DNA from: Metabacillus litoralis
Lineage (GTDB): Bacteria; Bacillota; Bacilli; Bacillales; Bacillaceae
Direction of reading: 5' to 3'
DNA length: 64,000 nucleotides
Assembly: GCF_003667825.1 (NCBI RefSeq)
Contig: NZ_CP033043.1
Location: forward strand, 1,179,001 to 1,243,000
Below the pieces are notes generated by a model, which was not told where the DNA came from, did not search any database, and saw nothing but the letters and a program-made list of their open reading frames with translations. Made by a program: the position numbers and the translations under genes. Below, in pieces: positions 1-9,048 of the stretch (position 1 is its first letter; each line of letters starts with the position of its first letter).

Positions 1-66
1 CATGTTTTATTATGACTGGTTTATCTAAAAGAAAAAATTTGAACATTTAATTATAAATAAATAATG

Positions 67-101
67 AAAAAAGGAGCTGCTGAAATAAGCGGCTCCTTTT
101 T
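67..101. terminator. Bidirectional intrinsic terminator
   Basis: A 9-bp stem (73-81 with 88-96, one G-T pair) is flanked by an A run at 67-72 and a T run at 96-101. It can therefore end the leftward cell-wall hydrolase transcript and any rightward transcript from outside the window. Confidence 0.85.
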
Positions 102-130
102 CTATTCATATATGCAACAAATCTAGCATT

Positions 131-1084
131 CTATAAGCTTATTTTTTTAGCACCTAAATAACGTGGCTTCCAATAGGTGTTATTCATATCAGAAATTGTT
201 ACACCTGTAGATGAACCAGCATGGATAAATTTATTATCCCCAAGATAAATACCCGCATGTGTTGGACCTGGTGCAGTTGTTGTAAAGAAAACAAGGTCTC
301 CTTTTTGTGGAGAAGAAACGGTTGTTGTTGCTTCCCAGATTGTTGCCACCGTACGTGGTATTTTTATTCCTTGTGTGTTATAAACATAACTTAAATAGCC
401 AGAACAATCAAACCCTGTAGGAGTGCTTCCACCCCAAACATATGGAACTCCGATATATTTTTTTGCCTCAGTAATTAATGCTTCTGCATTTAATGTAACA
501 GGTGCAGTAGCTGTTGATCCCGTTAATTTTAGCACTTGTCCCGTATAAATTGAATCACTCGTTAAATTATTATACGTTTTTAGCTGTGTCACGGTTAAAC
601 CAGTATTTATAGAAATTTTCCATAGTGTATCACCAGATTGTACGGTATACGTTGTAGTATTCGTTACCGTAGGAGGTGGTGGAGTAACTGTAGCTTGACC
701 TTCTACGTTTAATACTTGTCCAATGTATATAAGGTCAGATGTTAAGTTATTTAACGTTTTTAAATTTGTTACAGTTGTATTGAAGTTTTTTGCAATTAAA
801 GAAAGGGAATCACCGGATTTTACGGTGTAAGTTGTTATTTCAACTGGTGTTTCATGTGAATGTGGAGCAATTAATGATAATTCTTGTCCAACATAAATGG
901 TAGAGGTCGTTAAGTTGTTATATTGCATAACTTCTTGAACAGATAAGTTATTATTAAAGGATATTTTCCATAATGAGTCACCGCTTTGAACCTTATATGT
1001 TACTTCGTGGGCTGAAGCTGGTTTTGTAAATCCAGTCGAAATGACTCCAAGAGTGGCTATTGTTAAGATAATTTGCTTTTTCAA
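131..1084 (-). CDS. Secreted LysM-NlpC/P60 peptidoglycan endopeptidase
   Basis: Cell-wall hydrolase of the LytE/CwlS type. It has an N-terminal signal peptide ending near the ASA-H sequence and three LysM modules (each with a YxVxSGDSLxxI-like start and a YxGQxL end). These are separated by Thr/Pro/Ser-rich linkers. The C-terminal NlpC/P60 domain has the catalytic Cys in FDCSGY and the His in HAGIYLG. NlpC/P60 enzymes cut D-gamma-Glu-meso-DAP bonds in stem peptides, and the LysM modules bind glycan. An open frame extends to a GTG at 1093, but the AAGGAG site lies only one base from it. The TTG at 1084 has about 10 nt spacing and gives an N-terminus beginning MKKQ. Its terminator is at 67-101. 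It is transcribed alone, divergently from the alcohol dehydrogenase operon. Confidence 0.9.
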   Translation of the reverse strand: MKKQIILTIATLGVISTGFTKPASAHEVTYKVQSGDSLWKISFNNNLSVQEVMQYNNLTTSTIYVGQELSLIAPHSHETPVEITTYTVKSGDSLSLIAKNFNTTVTNLKTLNNLTSDLIYIGQVLNVEGQATVTPPPPTVTNTTTYTVQSGDTLWKISINTGLTVTQLKTYNNLTSDSIYTGQVLKLTGSTATAPVTLNAEALITEAKKYIGVPYVWGGSTPTGFDCSGYLSYVYNTQGIKIPRTVATIWEATTTVSSPQKGDLVFFTTTAPGPTHAGIYLGDNKFIHAGSSTGVTISDMNNTYWKPRYLGAKKISL

Positions 1085-1215
1085 GCACAACACGCTCCTT
1101 GTTGTTAGAATTCTATTTCTGCGCAGCTATAAATTCATCATAACGTGTTGGGAGGTTTGATTATACCTCTAAAAATATGGGATAACTAGAGATTTTATCC
1201 AATTGATTGTAAAAA

Positions 1216-1229
1216 TGTAAGCGTTTAAC
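1216..1229 (+). promoter_or_regulatory. Weak candidate cre (CcpA) box
   Basis: TGTAAGCGTTTAAC matches 12 of 14 positions of the cre consensus TGWAARCGYTWNCW. It lies about 80 bp before the alcohol dehydrogenase start. One extra base before the final C weakens it. A role in catabolite repression is an inference. Confidence 0.4.
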
Positions 1230-1309
1230 ACATTTCTCGACAAAAAAGAAGGATTTTCCAAAACTAATAAGAAATTACATAGTATAAAAATCGAATAAAG
1301 GTGATATCG

Positions 1310-2458
1310 ATGAATATATCAAAATTTGTAACACCTGAAATTATCTTTGGTAAAAACTCGATTAAACAAGCGGGTGAGGCATGTTTACGTCTTGGTGCTA
1401 AAAAGGTATTAATTGTGAGTGATCAAGGAGTTGCAGTAGCTGGCTGGTTAGATAAAGTTGTTAATCTTTGCAAAGAATCTTGTCTTCCATTTGCCACATA
1501 TACAGATATTACGATTGATCCAAAGGATACCGAAGTGATAAACGGATGCCGATCTTATATAGAAAACGAATGTGATGCCATTATTGGTGTTGGTGGCGGA
1601 AGCGCATTAGATGTGGCGAAGGCTATTGCGATTGTGGCAACAAATGGAGGAGAAATTAAGGATTATGAAGGAATCGATAAAATCGTCCATCCTCTACCAC
1701 CTATGATCATGATTATGACTACAGCGGGATCCGGATCTGAAGTTTCCCAGTTTTCTGTAATAGTGGATTCAACTAGAAAAAAGAAAATGACAATTATTTC
1801 GAAATCACTTGTACCAGACATTGCCATCATTGACCCTCTTACTTTAATGACAAAAGATAGCAGTTTAACGGCTGCAACTGGTATGGATGTTTTAACTCAT
1901 GCTATCGAGGCTTATGTGAGTATCGCCGCCACACCATTAACAGATGTACAAGCGAAAAATGCACTATCCCTTGTTGCGACTTATCTAAGACCATCTGTTG
2001 CATCAAAAACAAATGAAGAAGCAAAGGAAGCAATGGCGATGGCTAGCTTACAGGCAGGACTTGCTTTTTCTAATGCGATTTTAGGAGCAGCACACGCTCT
2101 TTCTCATGCGATTGGTGGAAGGTTTCCGTTACCTCATGGGGAAATAAATGCAATACTTTTACCATATGTAATGGATTTTAATTTTATTGCAGCGCCAAAA
2201 AGATTTATCGATATGGCAGATTGTATGGGAATTGATACAAGAGCGTTTACCCAAAAAGAGGCTGGAAATGCTGCAATACAATATGTAAGAGAGTTATCAG
2301 CTGATATCGGAATTCCAAAGCAATTAAGAGAGGTTGGAATTTCTCAAGATATGATTACATCAATCTGTCAAACTGCATTAGAAGATGCATGTATGATAAC
2401 AAATCCTCGTGATATGAATCTTGAACAAATGAAGCAGTTATTACATCAGGTTTTGTAA
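1310..2458 (+). CDS. Iron-containing alcohol dehydrogenase
   Basis: Group III (Fe-dependent) NAD(P)-linked alcohol dehydrogenase, 382 aa, the usual length for PF00465. The dinucleotide-binding GGGSALDVAKA and the TAGSGSEV segment are present. Metal-ligand histidines lie in THAIEAY, HALSHAIGG and PLPHGE. The ATG at 1310 is chosen because AAAGGTGAT ends four bases before it; an in-frame GTG at 1301 falls inside that ribosome site. It heads an operon with the histidine kinase 13 bp downstream and its response regulator. Substrate is not determinable from sequence; a primary alcohol is likely, because the same two-component system probably controls an aldehyde dehydrogenase at 7540. Confidence 0.9.
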   Translation: MNISKFVTPEIIFGKNSIKQAGEACLRLGAKKVLIVSDQGVAVAGWLDKVVNLCKESCLPFATYTDITIDPKDTEVINGCRSYIENECDAIIGVGGGSALDVAKAIAIVATNGGEIKDYEGIDKIVHPLPPMIMIMTTAGSGSEVSQFSVIVDSTRKKKMTIISKSLVPDIAIIDPLTLMTKDSSLTAATGMDVLTHAIEAYVSIAATPLTDVQAKNALSLVATYLRPSVASKTNEEAKEAMAMASLQAGLAFSNAILGAAHALSHAIGGRFPLPHGEINAILLPYVMDFNFIAAPKRFIDMADCMGIDTRAFTQKEAGNAAIQYVRELSADIGIPKQLREVGISQDMITSICQTALEDACMITNPRDMNLEQMKQLLHQVL

Positions 2459-2471
2459 GGAGGAAATTCTT

Positions 2472-4121
2472 TTGCTTGAAGATAAAAACGAGATGATTGC
2501 CCTGTTAACAGGTGTTGAATCTTCCAAGAAAAGCTATTATACAGAACTTAAGAAAACAGTTGATATGTTACAAAAGAAAAATATGCAGCTTGAAATAATG
2601 AACGAAGTGATGAAGAGTATTAAAATCGATATGACACTAGAAGAGATTTTAAATAATATGGTTGATAAACTAAAAAATATTATAAAATTTGATCGATTAA
2701 GCTTTTTTCTACTCCAAAATGTAAGCCTTACTTTAATTAACGTTTTCCCAGAAAACACTTTTACCATAGAACGTGGGATAGACTTACCTCGCGATCGCTC
2801 TCTTTACTGGATGGCTTTAACTAAACGGCAAGTTATGTTTCAACAGGTAGAAACTCCAACCTGGAATTTTCATGAACTAGAGTTTTTAAGAAACCTAAAG
2901 CTAACCAGCATTCTCGTTGTGCCCATTTATAGTAAAAACAAAGAAATCGGTGTAATCTGTATCGGTCGTTGTTTTCGTGAACATTGGCATTCAGATGACA
3001 TAGCATTTCTTGAGCAGCTTGCCGATCATTTAGCAGTTAGTATAGAAAATACCCAATTATATAATGAGGTGTTAAGGTCAAAGCAAGAGTGGGAGAACAC
3101 ATTTAAAGCAGTTGACGATATGATCATTATTTTTGATAAGCATGTAAATGTTATTCAAATGAACGACTCCGTTAGGCATTTTTTGAAAACCCATCATCAT
3201 AAAGATAATCTTCTCCTAGAACAACACTATAAAAGATTGGCTAATAAAACATTTCAAACAGAAAAAGCCAGATATAAAGAAATTCATTTTGAGGACCAAT
3301 CCACCTTTGAACTTTACACATATCCCGTTTATAACAATAAAAACATCGTAAATGGCGTTATTGCGTATGTAAAAGATGTAACAGAAAAACGAAAAATGGA
3401 AGTACAATTACTTCATTCAGGAAAATTGGCTGCAATTGGGGAAATGGCAGCAGGAGTAGCTCATGAACTAAATAGTCCACTCACTGCGATCTTAGGAAAT
3501 TCACAGCTTTTATTAAGAAATGTAAAGGACGACGATGATTCTTTTACTCTTTTACGAGATATTAAAACTTGTGGAATTCGTTGTAAAGATATAATTAAAA
3601 GTTTACTAGCTTTCTCAAGACAAGAGGAGTATACATTTCAATCTTTTCATATAAATGATGCGGTGAAGCAGGTGTTAAATTTGTTAGAATATCAGTTGGA
3701 AAAAAATCAAATAACCGTCATCACAAACTTACATAAAGATCTTCCAATGATCGAAGGAAGTCAGCAGCAAATTGAACAAATTATCATTAATCTGCTACTA
3801 AATGCAAAAGATGCAGTAGAAGCGATAGTAAAAGATGATAAAGAAATTGAAATCATAACATTACTGGATAATCAAGCAGTTAAGGTCTCGGTCTGTGACA
3901 ATGGTATTGGCATAGAACAAGAACGCTTGTCAAAAATTTTTCATCCTTTTCATACAACAAAAGAAGCTGAAAAAGGAACTGGTTTAGGCTTATCAGTAAG
4001 CATAGGAATCGCTAAAACACATGGTGGAAGTATTGATGTAATAAGTGAAGTAAACAAAGGCAGTACCTTTCAACTCGTGTTGCCACTTCAACCAACAAAT
4101 AAAACGGAGGCGAGTGTATGA
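2472..4121 (+). CDS. GAF-PAS sensor histidine kinase (NtrB class)
   Basis: Cytoplasmic 549-aa sensor kinase without obvious transmembrane segments. Order: N-terminal helix, GAF domain (about 50-195), PAS domain (about 205-315), HisKA with phospho-acceptor His331 in GVAHELNSPL, and a HATPase with an N box (NLLLNAKDA), a G1 box (DNGIGI) and a G2 box (KGTGLGLS). The TTG start follows an AGGAGG site just after the dehydrogenase stop. It overlaps the response regulator by 4 bp (ATGA). GAF/PAS sensors of this kind bind small molecules or redox signals in the cytosol; an alcohol, aldehyde or related metabolite is my inference from the neighbours. Confidence 0.9.
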   Translation: MLEDKNEMIALLTGVESSKKSYYTELKKTVDMLQKKNMQLEIMNEVMKSIKIDMTLEEILNNMVDKLKNIIKFDRLSFFLLQNVSLTLINVFPENTFTIERGIDLPRDRSLYWMALTKRQVMFQQVETPTWNFHELEFLRNLKLTSILVVPIYSKNKEIGVICIGRCFREHWHSDDIAFLEQLADHLAVSIENTQLYNEVLRSKQEWENTFKAVDDMIIIFDKHVNVIQMNDSVRHFLKTHHHKDNLLLEQHYKRLANKTFQTEKARYKEIHFEDQSTFELYTYPVYNNKNIVNGVIAYVKDVTEKRKMEVQLLHSGKLAAIGEMAAGVAHELNSPLTAILGNSQLLLRNVKDDDDSFTLLRDIKTCGIRCKDIIKSLLAFSRQEEYTFQSFHINDAVKQVLNLLEYQLEKNQITVITNLHKDLPMIEGSQQQIEQIIINLLLNAKDAVEAIVKDDKEIEIITLLDNQAVKVSVCDNGIGIEQERLSKIFHPFHTTKEAEKGTGLGLSVSIGIAKTHGGSIDVISEVNKGSTFQLVLPLQPTNKTEASV

Positions 4122-5545
4122 TTTCGATTTTAATTATTGATGATGAAGTGGAAATTGGTTACTTTTTATCTCGTCTTTTTCAGTCTAAAGGATATCATGT
4201 AAAAGTCGTTAATAGTGGAAAGGAATTTTCTGAAATTGACTTTTCGTTAGAGCCATTTCATGTTGCTATGATAGACCTGAAATTACCGGATGCAAATGGT
4301 CTTACACTATTGCAAAATCTAAAGCAAGTTCAACCCGCATGTAAAGTAATGATTATGACAGGATACAGTACCATTAAGACAGCTGTTGATGCGATAAAAC
4401 TAGGTGCAAGTGATTATATCGAAAAACCTTTTGACGATATTGATTTATTAGAAAAGCAAGTAGAAAAGTTGCTAGAATCTACCTGTTTTACGAATCAACA
4501 TCATATCGAAAAGATAGCCCGTGAATCAGGTCTTATCGTAGGGAATAGTAGGACAATGAATCAACTTATTCAAACAGCTGCCAAGGTTGCAGGAAAACCG
4601 GTAAATATTTTAATTGAGGGTGAAACTGGTACAGGAAAAGAAGTCTTATCACGCTTTTTACATCAAGCAAGTGATCGGCATCAAGAATCTTTTATTGGTG
4701 TAAACTGTGGTGCACTATCTGAAAATTTACTAGAAAGTGAATTATTTGGTCATGAAAAGGGTTCCTTTACTGGTGCCACCCAGCCTCGAAAAGGATTATT
4801 TGAAATTGCCAGTAACGGAACCTTATTTTTAGATGAAATTGCTGAAGCATCTTATGCGATACAGGTAAAATTACTTCGAGTTCTTGAAACAAGGGAGTTT
4901 ATGCGCGTTGGTAGTGAGAGCATGCTTCGAACCAATACTAGGTTAATAGCGGCGACGAACGAAGATCTGAAAGAAGCTGTTAAACAAAAGAAATTCAGAG
5001 AAGATTTATTTTATCGTTTAAATGTTGTTCATCTAATAATTCCGCCATTACGTGAGCGGAAGGAGGATATTCCACTCCTTGTTCAGCATTTACTGCAACG
5101 AACTGGCACGTCACTCTCATTTTCTAATTCTGCGATAGACTTATTACAATCATATGATTGGCCGGGAAACATAAGAGAGTTATCAAACTTTGTTACAAGA
5201 GCAGTTATGTTAGCTGATCCTAATGCTACCATTATTCAGGCAGATGATTTACCAATAAATCGCCAAACTAAAAGTCAAGTGATAACCTCTAAGGCAGATA
5301 AACAAGAAAGTAATTTGGAAAGTTACTTAAAAACATGGCTGACAGAAACATTGACTACATTTGAACAAAAAGATGAAGTTAAGCTAGATGAGGTGCTGGC
5401 CCAAGTCAAAGAATTAGAATCACAGGTTGGTAAATCGTTTATTATGCGAACGTTAAAAGACACGCATGGAAACAGGAAGGAAGCTGCAAAACGACTGCAA
5501 ATTACGATGAGAAAGCTGAGATATTTGTTAAACGAAAAAACATAA
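4118..5545 (+). CDS. NtrC-family sigma-54-dependent response regulator
   Basis: 475-aa enhancer-binding activator. The receiver domain has phospho-acceptor Asp53 (MIDLKLPDANG). The AAA+ domain has Walker A GETGTGKE, the sigma-54 contact loop GSFTGA at 215-220 (a variant of GAFTGA) and the R-finger region FREDLFYRLNV. The C-terminal Fis-type helix-turn-helix is RKEAAKRLQITMRKLRYLL. It is translationally coupled to the kinase. The loop means it activates RNA polymerase carrying SigL. The only clear -24/-12 promoter I found nearby is at 7314-7329 before the aldehyde dehydrogenase, making that the best candidate target. No such site was seen before the operon itself. Confidence 0.93.
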   Translation: MISILIIDDEVEIGYFLSRLFQSKGYHVKVVNSGKEFSEIDFSLEPFHVAMIDLKLPDANGLTLLQNLKQVQPACKVMIMTGYSTIKTAVDAIKLGASDYIEKPFDDIDLLEKQVEKLLESTCFTNQHHIEKIARESGLIVGNSRTMNQLIQTAAKVAGKPVNILIEGETGTGKEVLSRFLHQASDRHQESFIGVNCGALSENLLESELFGHEKGSFTGATQPRKGLFEIASNGTLFLDEIAEASYAIQVKLLRVLETREFMRVGSESMLRTNTRLIAATNEDLKEAVKQKKFREDLFYRLNVVHLIIPPLRERKEDIPLLVQHLLQRTGTSLSFSNSAIDLLQSYDWPGNIRELSNFVTRAVMLADPNATIIQADDLPINRQTKSQVITSKADKQESNLESYLKTWLTETLTTFEQKDEVKLDEVLAQVKELESQVGKSFIMRTLKDTHGNRKEAAKRLQITMRKLRYLLNEKT

Positions 5546-5631
5546 TAACACTTTGATTATGCCAAAATATTTATTATAATAAGCAAGAATGACAATAATT
5601 GTCCTATATAAAAGGAGATAAAGAAAAGATC

Positions 5632-5826
5632 ATGTCGAATTCAGAAAACAATACAAACGAAAAAAAGAAAGTAAGTCTTAAGGAATTAATGGAGCAACAA
5701 TTAGCAAAAAAGAAAGAAAAGCTTTCTAATAATAAACAATCATTAAGCGGTGCTGCTTCTAATCAAAAAATGAAAAGTCAGCAACACAAAAAAACAAGTA
5801 ATACACGAAGAAAAATGGGTTCATAA
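5632..5826 (+). CDS. Small basic hypothetical protein (64 aa)
   Basis: A 64-aa hydrophilic, Lys/Gln/Asn-rich protein with a heptad-like helical stretch (VSLKELMEQQLAKKKEKL) and a basic tail (NTRRKMG). The ATG at 5632 is preceded by AAAGGAGAT at 5611-5619, a rather long spacing. The frame opens upstream at a TTG at 5599, which would place the ribosome site inside the gene. It is followed by a good terminator. No function is recognised. Composition is like other short Bacillus proteins of unknown role. Confidence 0.6.
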   Translation: MSNSENNTNEKKKVSLKELMEQQLAKKKEKLSNNKQSLSGAASNQKMKSQQHKKTSNTRRKMGS

Positions 5827-5836
5827 ACGAACGTTT

Positions 5837-5877
5837 AAAAAGGACATTTTCTTAATAAAAGAAGATGTCCTTTTTAT
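5837..5877 (+). terminator. Intrinsic terminator
   Basis: The stem AAAAAGGACAT / ATGTCCTTTTT is followed by a T-rich tract. It ends the small-protein transcript and possibly readthrough from the two-component operon. Confidence 0.85.
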
Positions 5878-5910
5878 TTTCTTTTTTTGAGCGGTTTATT
5901 AGAGACTATT

Positions 5911-5948
5911 AAAAAGGATGTTCATCATTCTTTGTGAACACCCTTTTT
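5911..5948 (-). terminator. Intrinsic terminator of diguanylate cyclase
   Basis: Stem 5911-5924 with 5935-5948 (AAAAAGGATGTTCA / TGAACACCCTTTTT). Read leftward, it ends in a T run five bases after the diguanylate cyclase stop. Confidence 0.85.
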
Positions 5949-5952
5949 AAAA

Positions 5953-7032
5953 TTAACTGTTGGATACACATACCTTATTTCTTCCAGTTCTCTTCGCTTG
6001 GTACAACGCTTTATCTGCATCTTCAATTAATGAAGCTGAATTCATTGTTGTGTCATTATAACAGGCTACTCCTATGGAAACAGTGATCGATATGTTTTCA
6101 CCAGAGTTTAAAGTAAAGTTATATTTCTCCACTCGCTCTCGAATACTCTCACTAATTTCCTTTGCTCTTTCAAGTGAACAATCTAATAAAATAATTGTAA
6201 ATTCCTCGCCACCATTACGACTAACGATATCAAACGACCTTACTGAGTTTTTTAAGATATTTCCTAATTCTCTTAAAACAACGTCACCTTCTTTATGACC
6301 GTATGTATCATTAATTCTTTTAAAATGATCAATATCAATATATAGAAGAGATAGTTTTTCCTGCTTTTGTTCAATTGTCGATAAAAAGGAATTGAATAGT
6401 TCATCAAATTTTCTAACATTGTTTAGTCCAGTTAACCCATCTGTTGAAGACTCTGATTTGTATCGGTCAAATAGCTCTTGGCTGTTTCGTAAATACTCAA
6501 CCATATAAAAACCAATAAATCCACCCAGATATGAAATTCCCCAATAAGATGGAATTAAAAACATTAAAATATGAGCATCTGTTAATATAATGGATACTAA
6601 AACTGAAAATATAATATTAGAAAGAGTTAAGATGTAGATTATTTTAACCTTTTTAGATAGATTTTTATTTGATAGATAGATAGAAATCAAAGTTATTAGT
6701 ACGATTAAAATCACACCTGCATACGCAGATAAGTTAATGCCAATCATTAAGCGTCCGATAATAACAAACAGCATCGCAATTAAAGCGGGAACTGCTCCAC
6801 CATAATAAGCGAGTAATATAACCGGAATATGTCTTAAATCTACAATCGTGCTCTCAAACTGCATACTATACTGCATTAAGACATTACTTAAAAGGCCACC
6901 AGTACTTCCCATAAGTAATTTCCTTGAGATAGTTGAAGATCTTTGAAGAGGAGAAGATTTTGTTAGTTGAGTGTATAAAAAAAGTAATGAAGTTAATATA
7001 GCTAAATTTGACAGTAATTGCTTAATTATCAT
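5953..7032 (-). CDS. Membrane diguanylate cyclase (5TMR-LYT + GGDEF)
   Basis: 359 aa. The N-terminal half has five to six membrane segments. It resembles the 5TMR-LYT sensor (DLRHIPVILLAYYGG motif, GlyAla-rich loops). The C-terminal GGDEF domain (about 190-357) keeps the active-site RNGGEEF and an inhibitory I-site RSFD exactly five residues before it. It should make cyclic di-GMP with product inhibition. ATG at 7032 follows AGGTGAT. It is monocistronic and convergent with the small-protein gene. The signal sensed by the membrane part is unknown. Confidence 0.9.
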   Translation of the reverse strand: MIIKQLLSNLAILTSLLFLYTQLTKSSPLQRSSTISRKLLMGSTGGLLSNVLMQYSMQFESTIVDLRHIPVILLAYYGGAVPALIAMLFVIIGRLMIGINLSAYAGVILIVLITLISIYLSNKNLSKKVKIIYILTLSNIIFSVLVSIILTDAHILMFLIPSYWGISYLGGFIGFYMVEYLRNSQELFDRYKSESSTDGLTGLNNVRKFDELFNSFLSTIEQKQEKLSLLYIDIDHFKRINDTYGHKEGDVVLRELGNILKNSVRSFDIVSRNGGEEFTIILLDCSLERAKEISESIRERVEKYNFTLNSGENISITVSIGVACYNDTTMNSASLIEDADKALYQAKRTGRNKVCVSNS

Positions 7033-7228
7033 ATGATCACCTGTTCTTACTAATTGAAAAATCCTGTTAAGAATAATATATATATTATAAGCTTTTTACA
7101 ATGAATCTCAAGGAAAAGGTTGATTAAAATTATGGAAAAAAATAAGGTATTGATGATGTGATTAAGATAGGTTTTTTTAAAAAAAGAGTAACCAATCTAG
7201 GATTTTCTACGCAAATTTGGCAGAGTGA

Positions 7229-7260
7229 CGAAAAAACGGCATAATATAGCCAATTTTTCG
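7229..7260. promoter_or_regulatory. Inverted repeat, candidate enhancer (UAS) for the sigma-54 promoter
   Basis: CGAAAAAACGGC (7229-7240) and GCCAATTTTTCG (7249-7260) are complementary at 10 of 12 positions around an 8-bp spacer. The repeat lies about 55 bp upstream of the -24 element, a plausible place for an NtrC-type activator to bind. Binding by the regulator at 4118 is an inference. Confidence 0.45.
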
Positions 7261-7296
7261 GCTTTTTATTCATTATTTTTTGTAATCCTCTTTATT

Positions 7297-7310
7297 TATA
7301 AGCGTTTACT
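7297..7310 (+). promoter_or_regulatory. Candidate cre (CcpA) box
   Basis: TATAAGCGTTTACT matches 13 of 14 positions of TGWAARCGYTWNCW. It sits three bases upstream of the sigma-54 -24 element. A repressor here would block polymerase or the DNA loop. The known lev operon pairs sigma-54 and CcpA control in a similar way. Confidence 0.6.
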
Positions 7311-7313
7311 ATT

Positions 7314-7329
7314 TGGCATCATTCTTGCT
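7314..7329 (+). promoter_or_regulatory. Sigma-54 (SigL) -24/-12 promoter
   Basis: TGGCAT-N5-TTGCT has the invariant GG (7315-7316) and GC (7327-7328) exactly 10 bp apart, against the consensus TGGCAY-N5-TTGCW. The start would be near 7340, giving a leader of about 200 nt before the aldehyde dehydrogenase. A sigma-54 activator is encoded 2 kb upstream. Confidence 0.8.
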
Positions 7330-7365
7330 TAGTTATTAACGAATTAAAATTGAGAGGAGTGTTTT

Positions 7366-7383
7366 ATGAGGAAAATAAAATAA
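7366..7383 (+). other. Five-codon leader ORF in the aldehyde dehydrogenase leader
   Basis: ATG with a good GAGAGGAGT site encodes MRKIK followed by TAA. It lies within the predicted sigma-54 transcript. It may be a leader peptide or chance. No terminator/antiterminator pair was recognised between it and the dehydrogenase gene. Confidence 0.3.
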
Positions 7384-7539
7384 TAGAAATAGTTTCCATT
7401 CTGTGTTCTAACACGATCTAAACATTAATATATTTGATAGCGGTGGTACGGTCACCAATTATTATTGATACATCAATTTGTCTTACATAAATTCTTTTAG
7501 CTATCCAACTTATCTTTTTATATTTTAGGAGGGAATGTA

Positions 7540-9036
7540 ATGGTACAAAACGTAGGAACAAAAGAACTAGAATTGAGCCCTAGATTAGTTGAATTTTTAA
7601 ATGGGGACAAAAAGCTTTTTATTAATGGAGAATGGGTAGAGGCAGTAAGTGGTAAAACATTTGATACATTAAACCCGGCAACTGGTGAGAAACTAGCATC
7701 TGTTTCTGAAGCAGGAGAAGAGGATATAGATGTTGCAGTAAAAGCAGCTAGAGAAGCATTTGACAATGGTCCTTGGTCGAAGATGGGAACTGCTGAAAGA
7801 AGTCGTTTAATTTATAAACTAGCTGATTTAATTGAAGAACATAAGGTAGAGCTTGCACAGTTAGAAACATTAGATAATGGTAAACCGATTCGTGAAACTG
7901 CAAACGCTGACATTCCGTTAGCGATTGAACATTTCCGTTACTTTGCAGGATGGTCTACAAAAATTGTAGGACAAACAATTCCTGTACAAGGGAACTATTT
8001 CAATTACACACGTCATGAAGCAGTTGGTGTAGTTGGACAGATCATTCCTTGGAACTTCCCATTGTTAATGGCTGCTTGGAAGCTTGGGGCTGCCCTTGCT
8101 ACAGGATGTACAATTGTCCTTAAGCCGGCAGAACAAACGCCATTATCTGCACTATATTTAGGGAAATTAATTAATGAAGCTGGCTTCCCTAAAGGTGTTG
8201 TTAATATTGTTCCAGGCTTCGGTCAAACAGCTGGTTCACCATTAGTAAATCACCCGTTAGTAGACAAAGTGGCTTTCACAGGTTCAACAGCTGTTGGTAA
8301 AGCAATTATGAGACAGGCAAGTGAATCATTAAAGCGTGTAACACTTGAGCTTGGTGGGAAATCACCTAATATTATCTTACCGGATGCTGATCTTTCAAAG
8401 GCTGTACCTGGTTCTTTAATGGGAATTATGTTTAACCAAGGTCAAGTATGCTGTGCGGGTAGTCGTCTTTATGTTCAGAAAAAACAATACGATAATGTTG
8501 TTGCAGATCTAGTATCCCTAACAAAAGATATCTCTCAAGGTAATGGATTATTAGAAGCAACAACAATGGGACCTCTCATTTCAGCACAACAGCAAAATCG
8601 TGTAAAAGGATACATTGATAAAGGAATTGAAGAAGGAGCAGAAGTTCTGGCTGGAGGTACTATTCCATTTGAACAAGGTTATTTCGTAGCTCCTACCATC
8701 TTCGCCGATGTTAATAATTCAATGACGATCGCAAAAGAAGAAATCTTCGGACCGGTTGTTGCTGCGATGCCGTTTGATGACTTAGATGATCTTGTTGACA
8801 AAGCAAATGACTCCCACTATGGTCTAGCAGCAGGTGTTTGGACACAAGATATTAAAAAAGCACACTACATTGCACACCGTATTAAAGCTGGAACTGTATG
8901 GGTAAACTGCTACAACGCATTTGACGCAGCAAGTCCATTTGGCGGATATAAGCAATCAGGTATCGGCCGTGAAATGGGAAGCTATGCATTAGAAAATTAC
9001 ACAGAAGTAAAAAGTGTTTGGGTAAATATGGATTAA
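7540..9036 (+). CDS. NAD-dependent aldehyde dehydrogenase
   Basis: 498-aa ALDH-superfamily enzyme oxidising aldehydes to carboxylates. The Rossmann region is intact (IIPWNFPLLMAAWK, FTGSTAVGK). The general-base Glu270 is in LELGGKSP. The catalytic Cys is Cys304, first of the CC pair in FNQGQVCCAGSR by alignment with ALDH2. The C-terminal PFGGYKQSGIGRE is conserved. ATG follows TAGGAGGG. It is closest in look to the DhaS/ALDH1-2 group. The gene stands alone behind a sigma-54 promoter with a cre box, and ends at a strong terminator. It likely takes the product of the alcohol dehydrogenase at 1310. Confidence 0.93.
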   Translation: MVQNVGTKELELSPRLVEFLNGDKKLFINGEWVEAVSGKTFDTLNPATGEKLASVSEAGEEDIDVAVKAAREAFDNGPWSKMGTAERSRLIYKLADLIEEHKVELAQLETLDNGKPIRETANADIPLAIEHFRYFAGWSTKIVGQTIPVQGNYFNYTRHEAVGVVGQIIPWNFPLLMAAWKLGAALATGCTIVLKPAEQTPLSALYLGKLINEAGFPKGVVNIVPGFGQTAGSPLVNHPLVDKVAFTGSTAVGKAIMRQASESLKRVTLELGGKSPNIILPDADLSKAVPGSLMGIMFNQGQVCCAGSRLYVQKKQYDNVVADLVSLTKDISQGNGLLEATTMGPLISAQQQNRVKGYIDKGIEEGAEVLAGGTIPFEQGYFVAPTIFADVNNSMTIAKEEIFGPVVAAMPFDDLDDLVDKANDSHYGLAAGVWTQDIKKAHYIAHRIKAGTVWVNCYNAFDAASPFGGYKQSGIGREMGSYALENYTEVKSVWVNMD

Positions 9037-9048
9037 TTGCTGAAGGGA

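Noticed and set aside
1120..1300. Sigma-54 promoter before the alcohol dehydrogenase
   Set aside because: A TTGGGAG-GTTTGAT sequence near 1150 lacks the GC of the -12 element and the right spacing.
7447..7465. T-box-like GGTGGTAC sequence before aldehyde dehydrogenase
   Set aside because: The match to the T-box consensus is partial, there is no specifier stem or terminator, and the downstream gene is not an amino-acid or tRNA gene.
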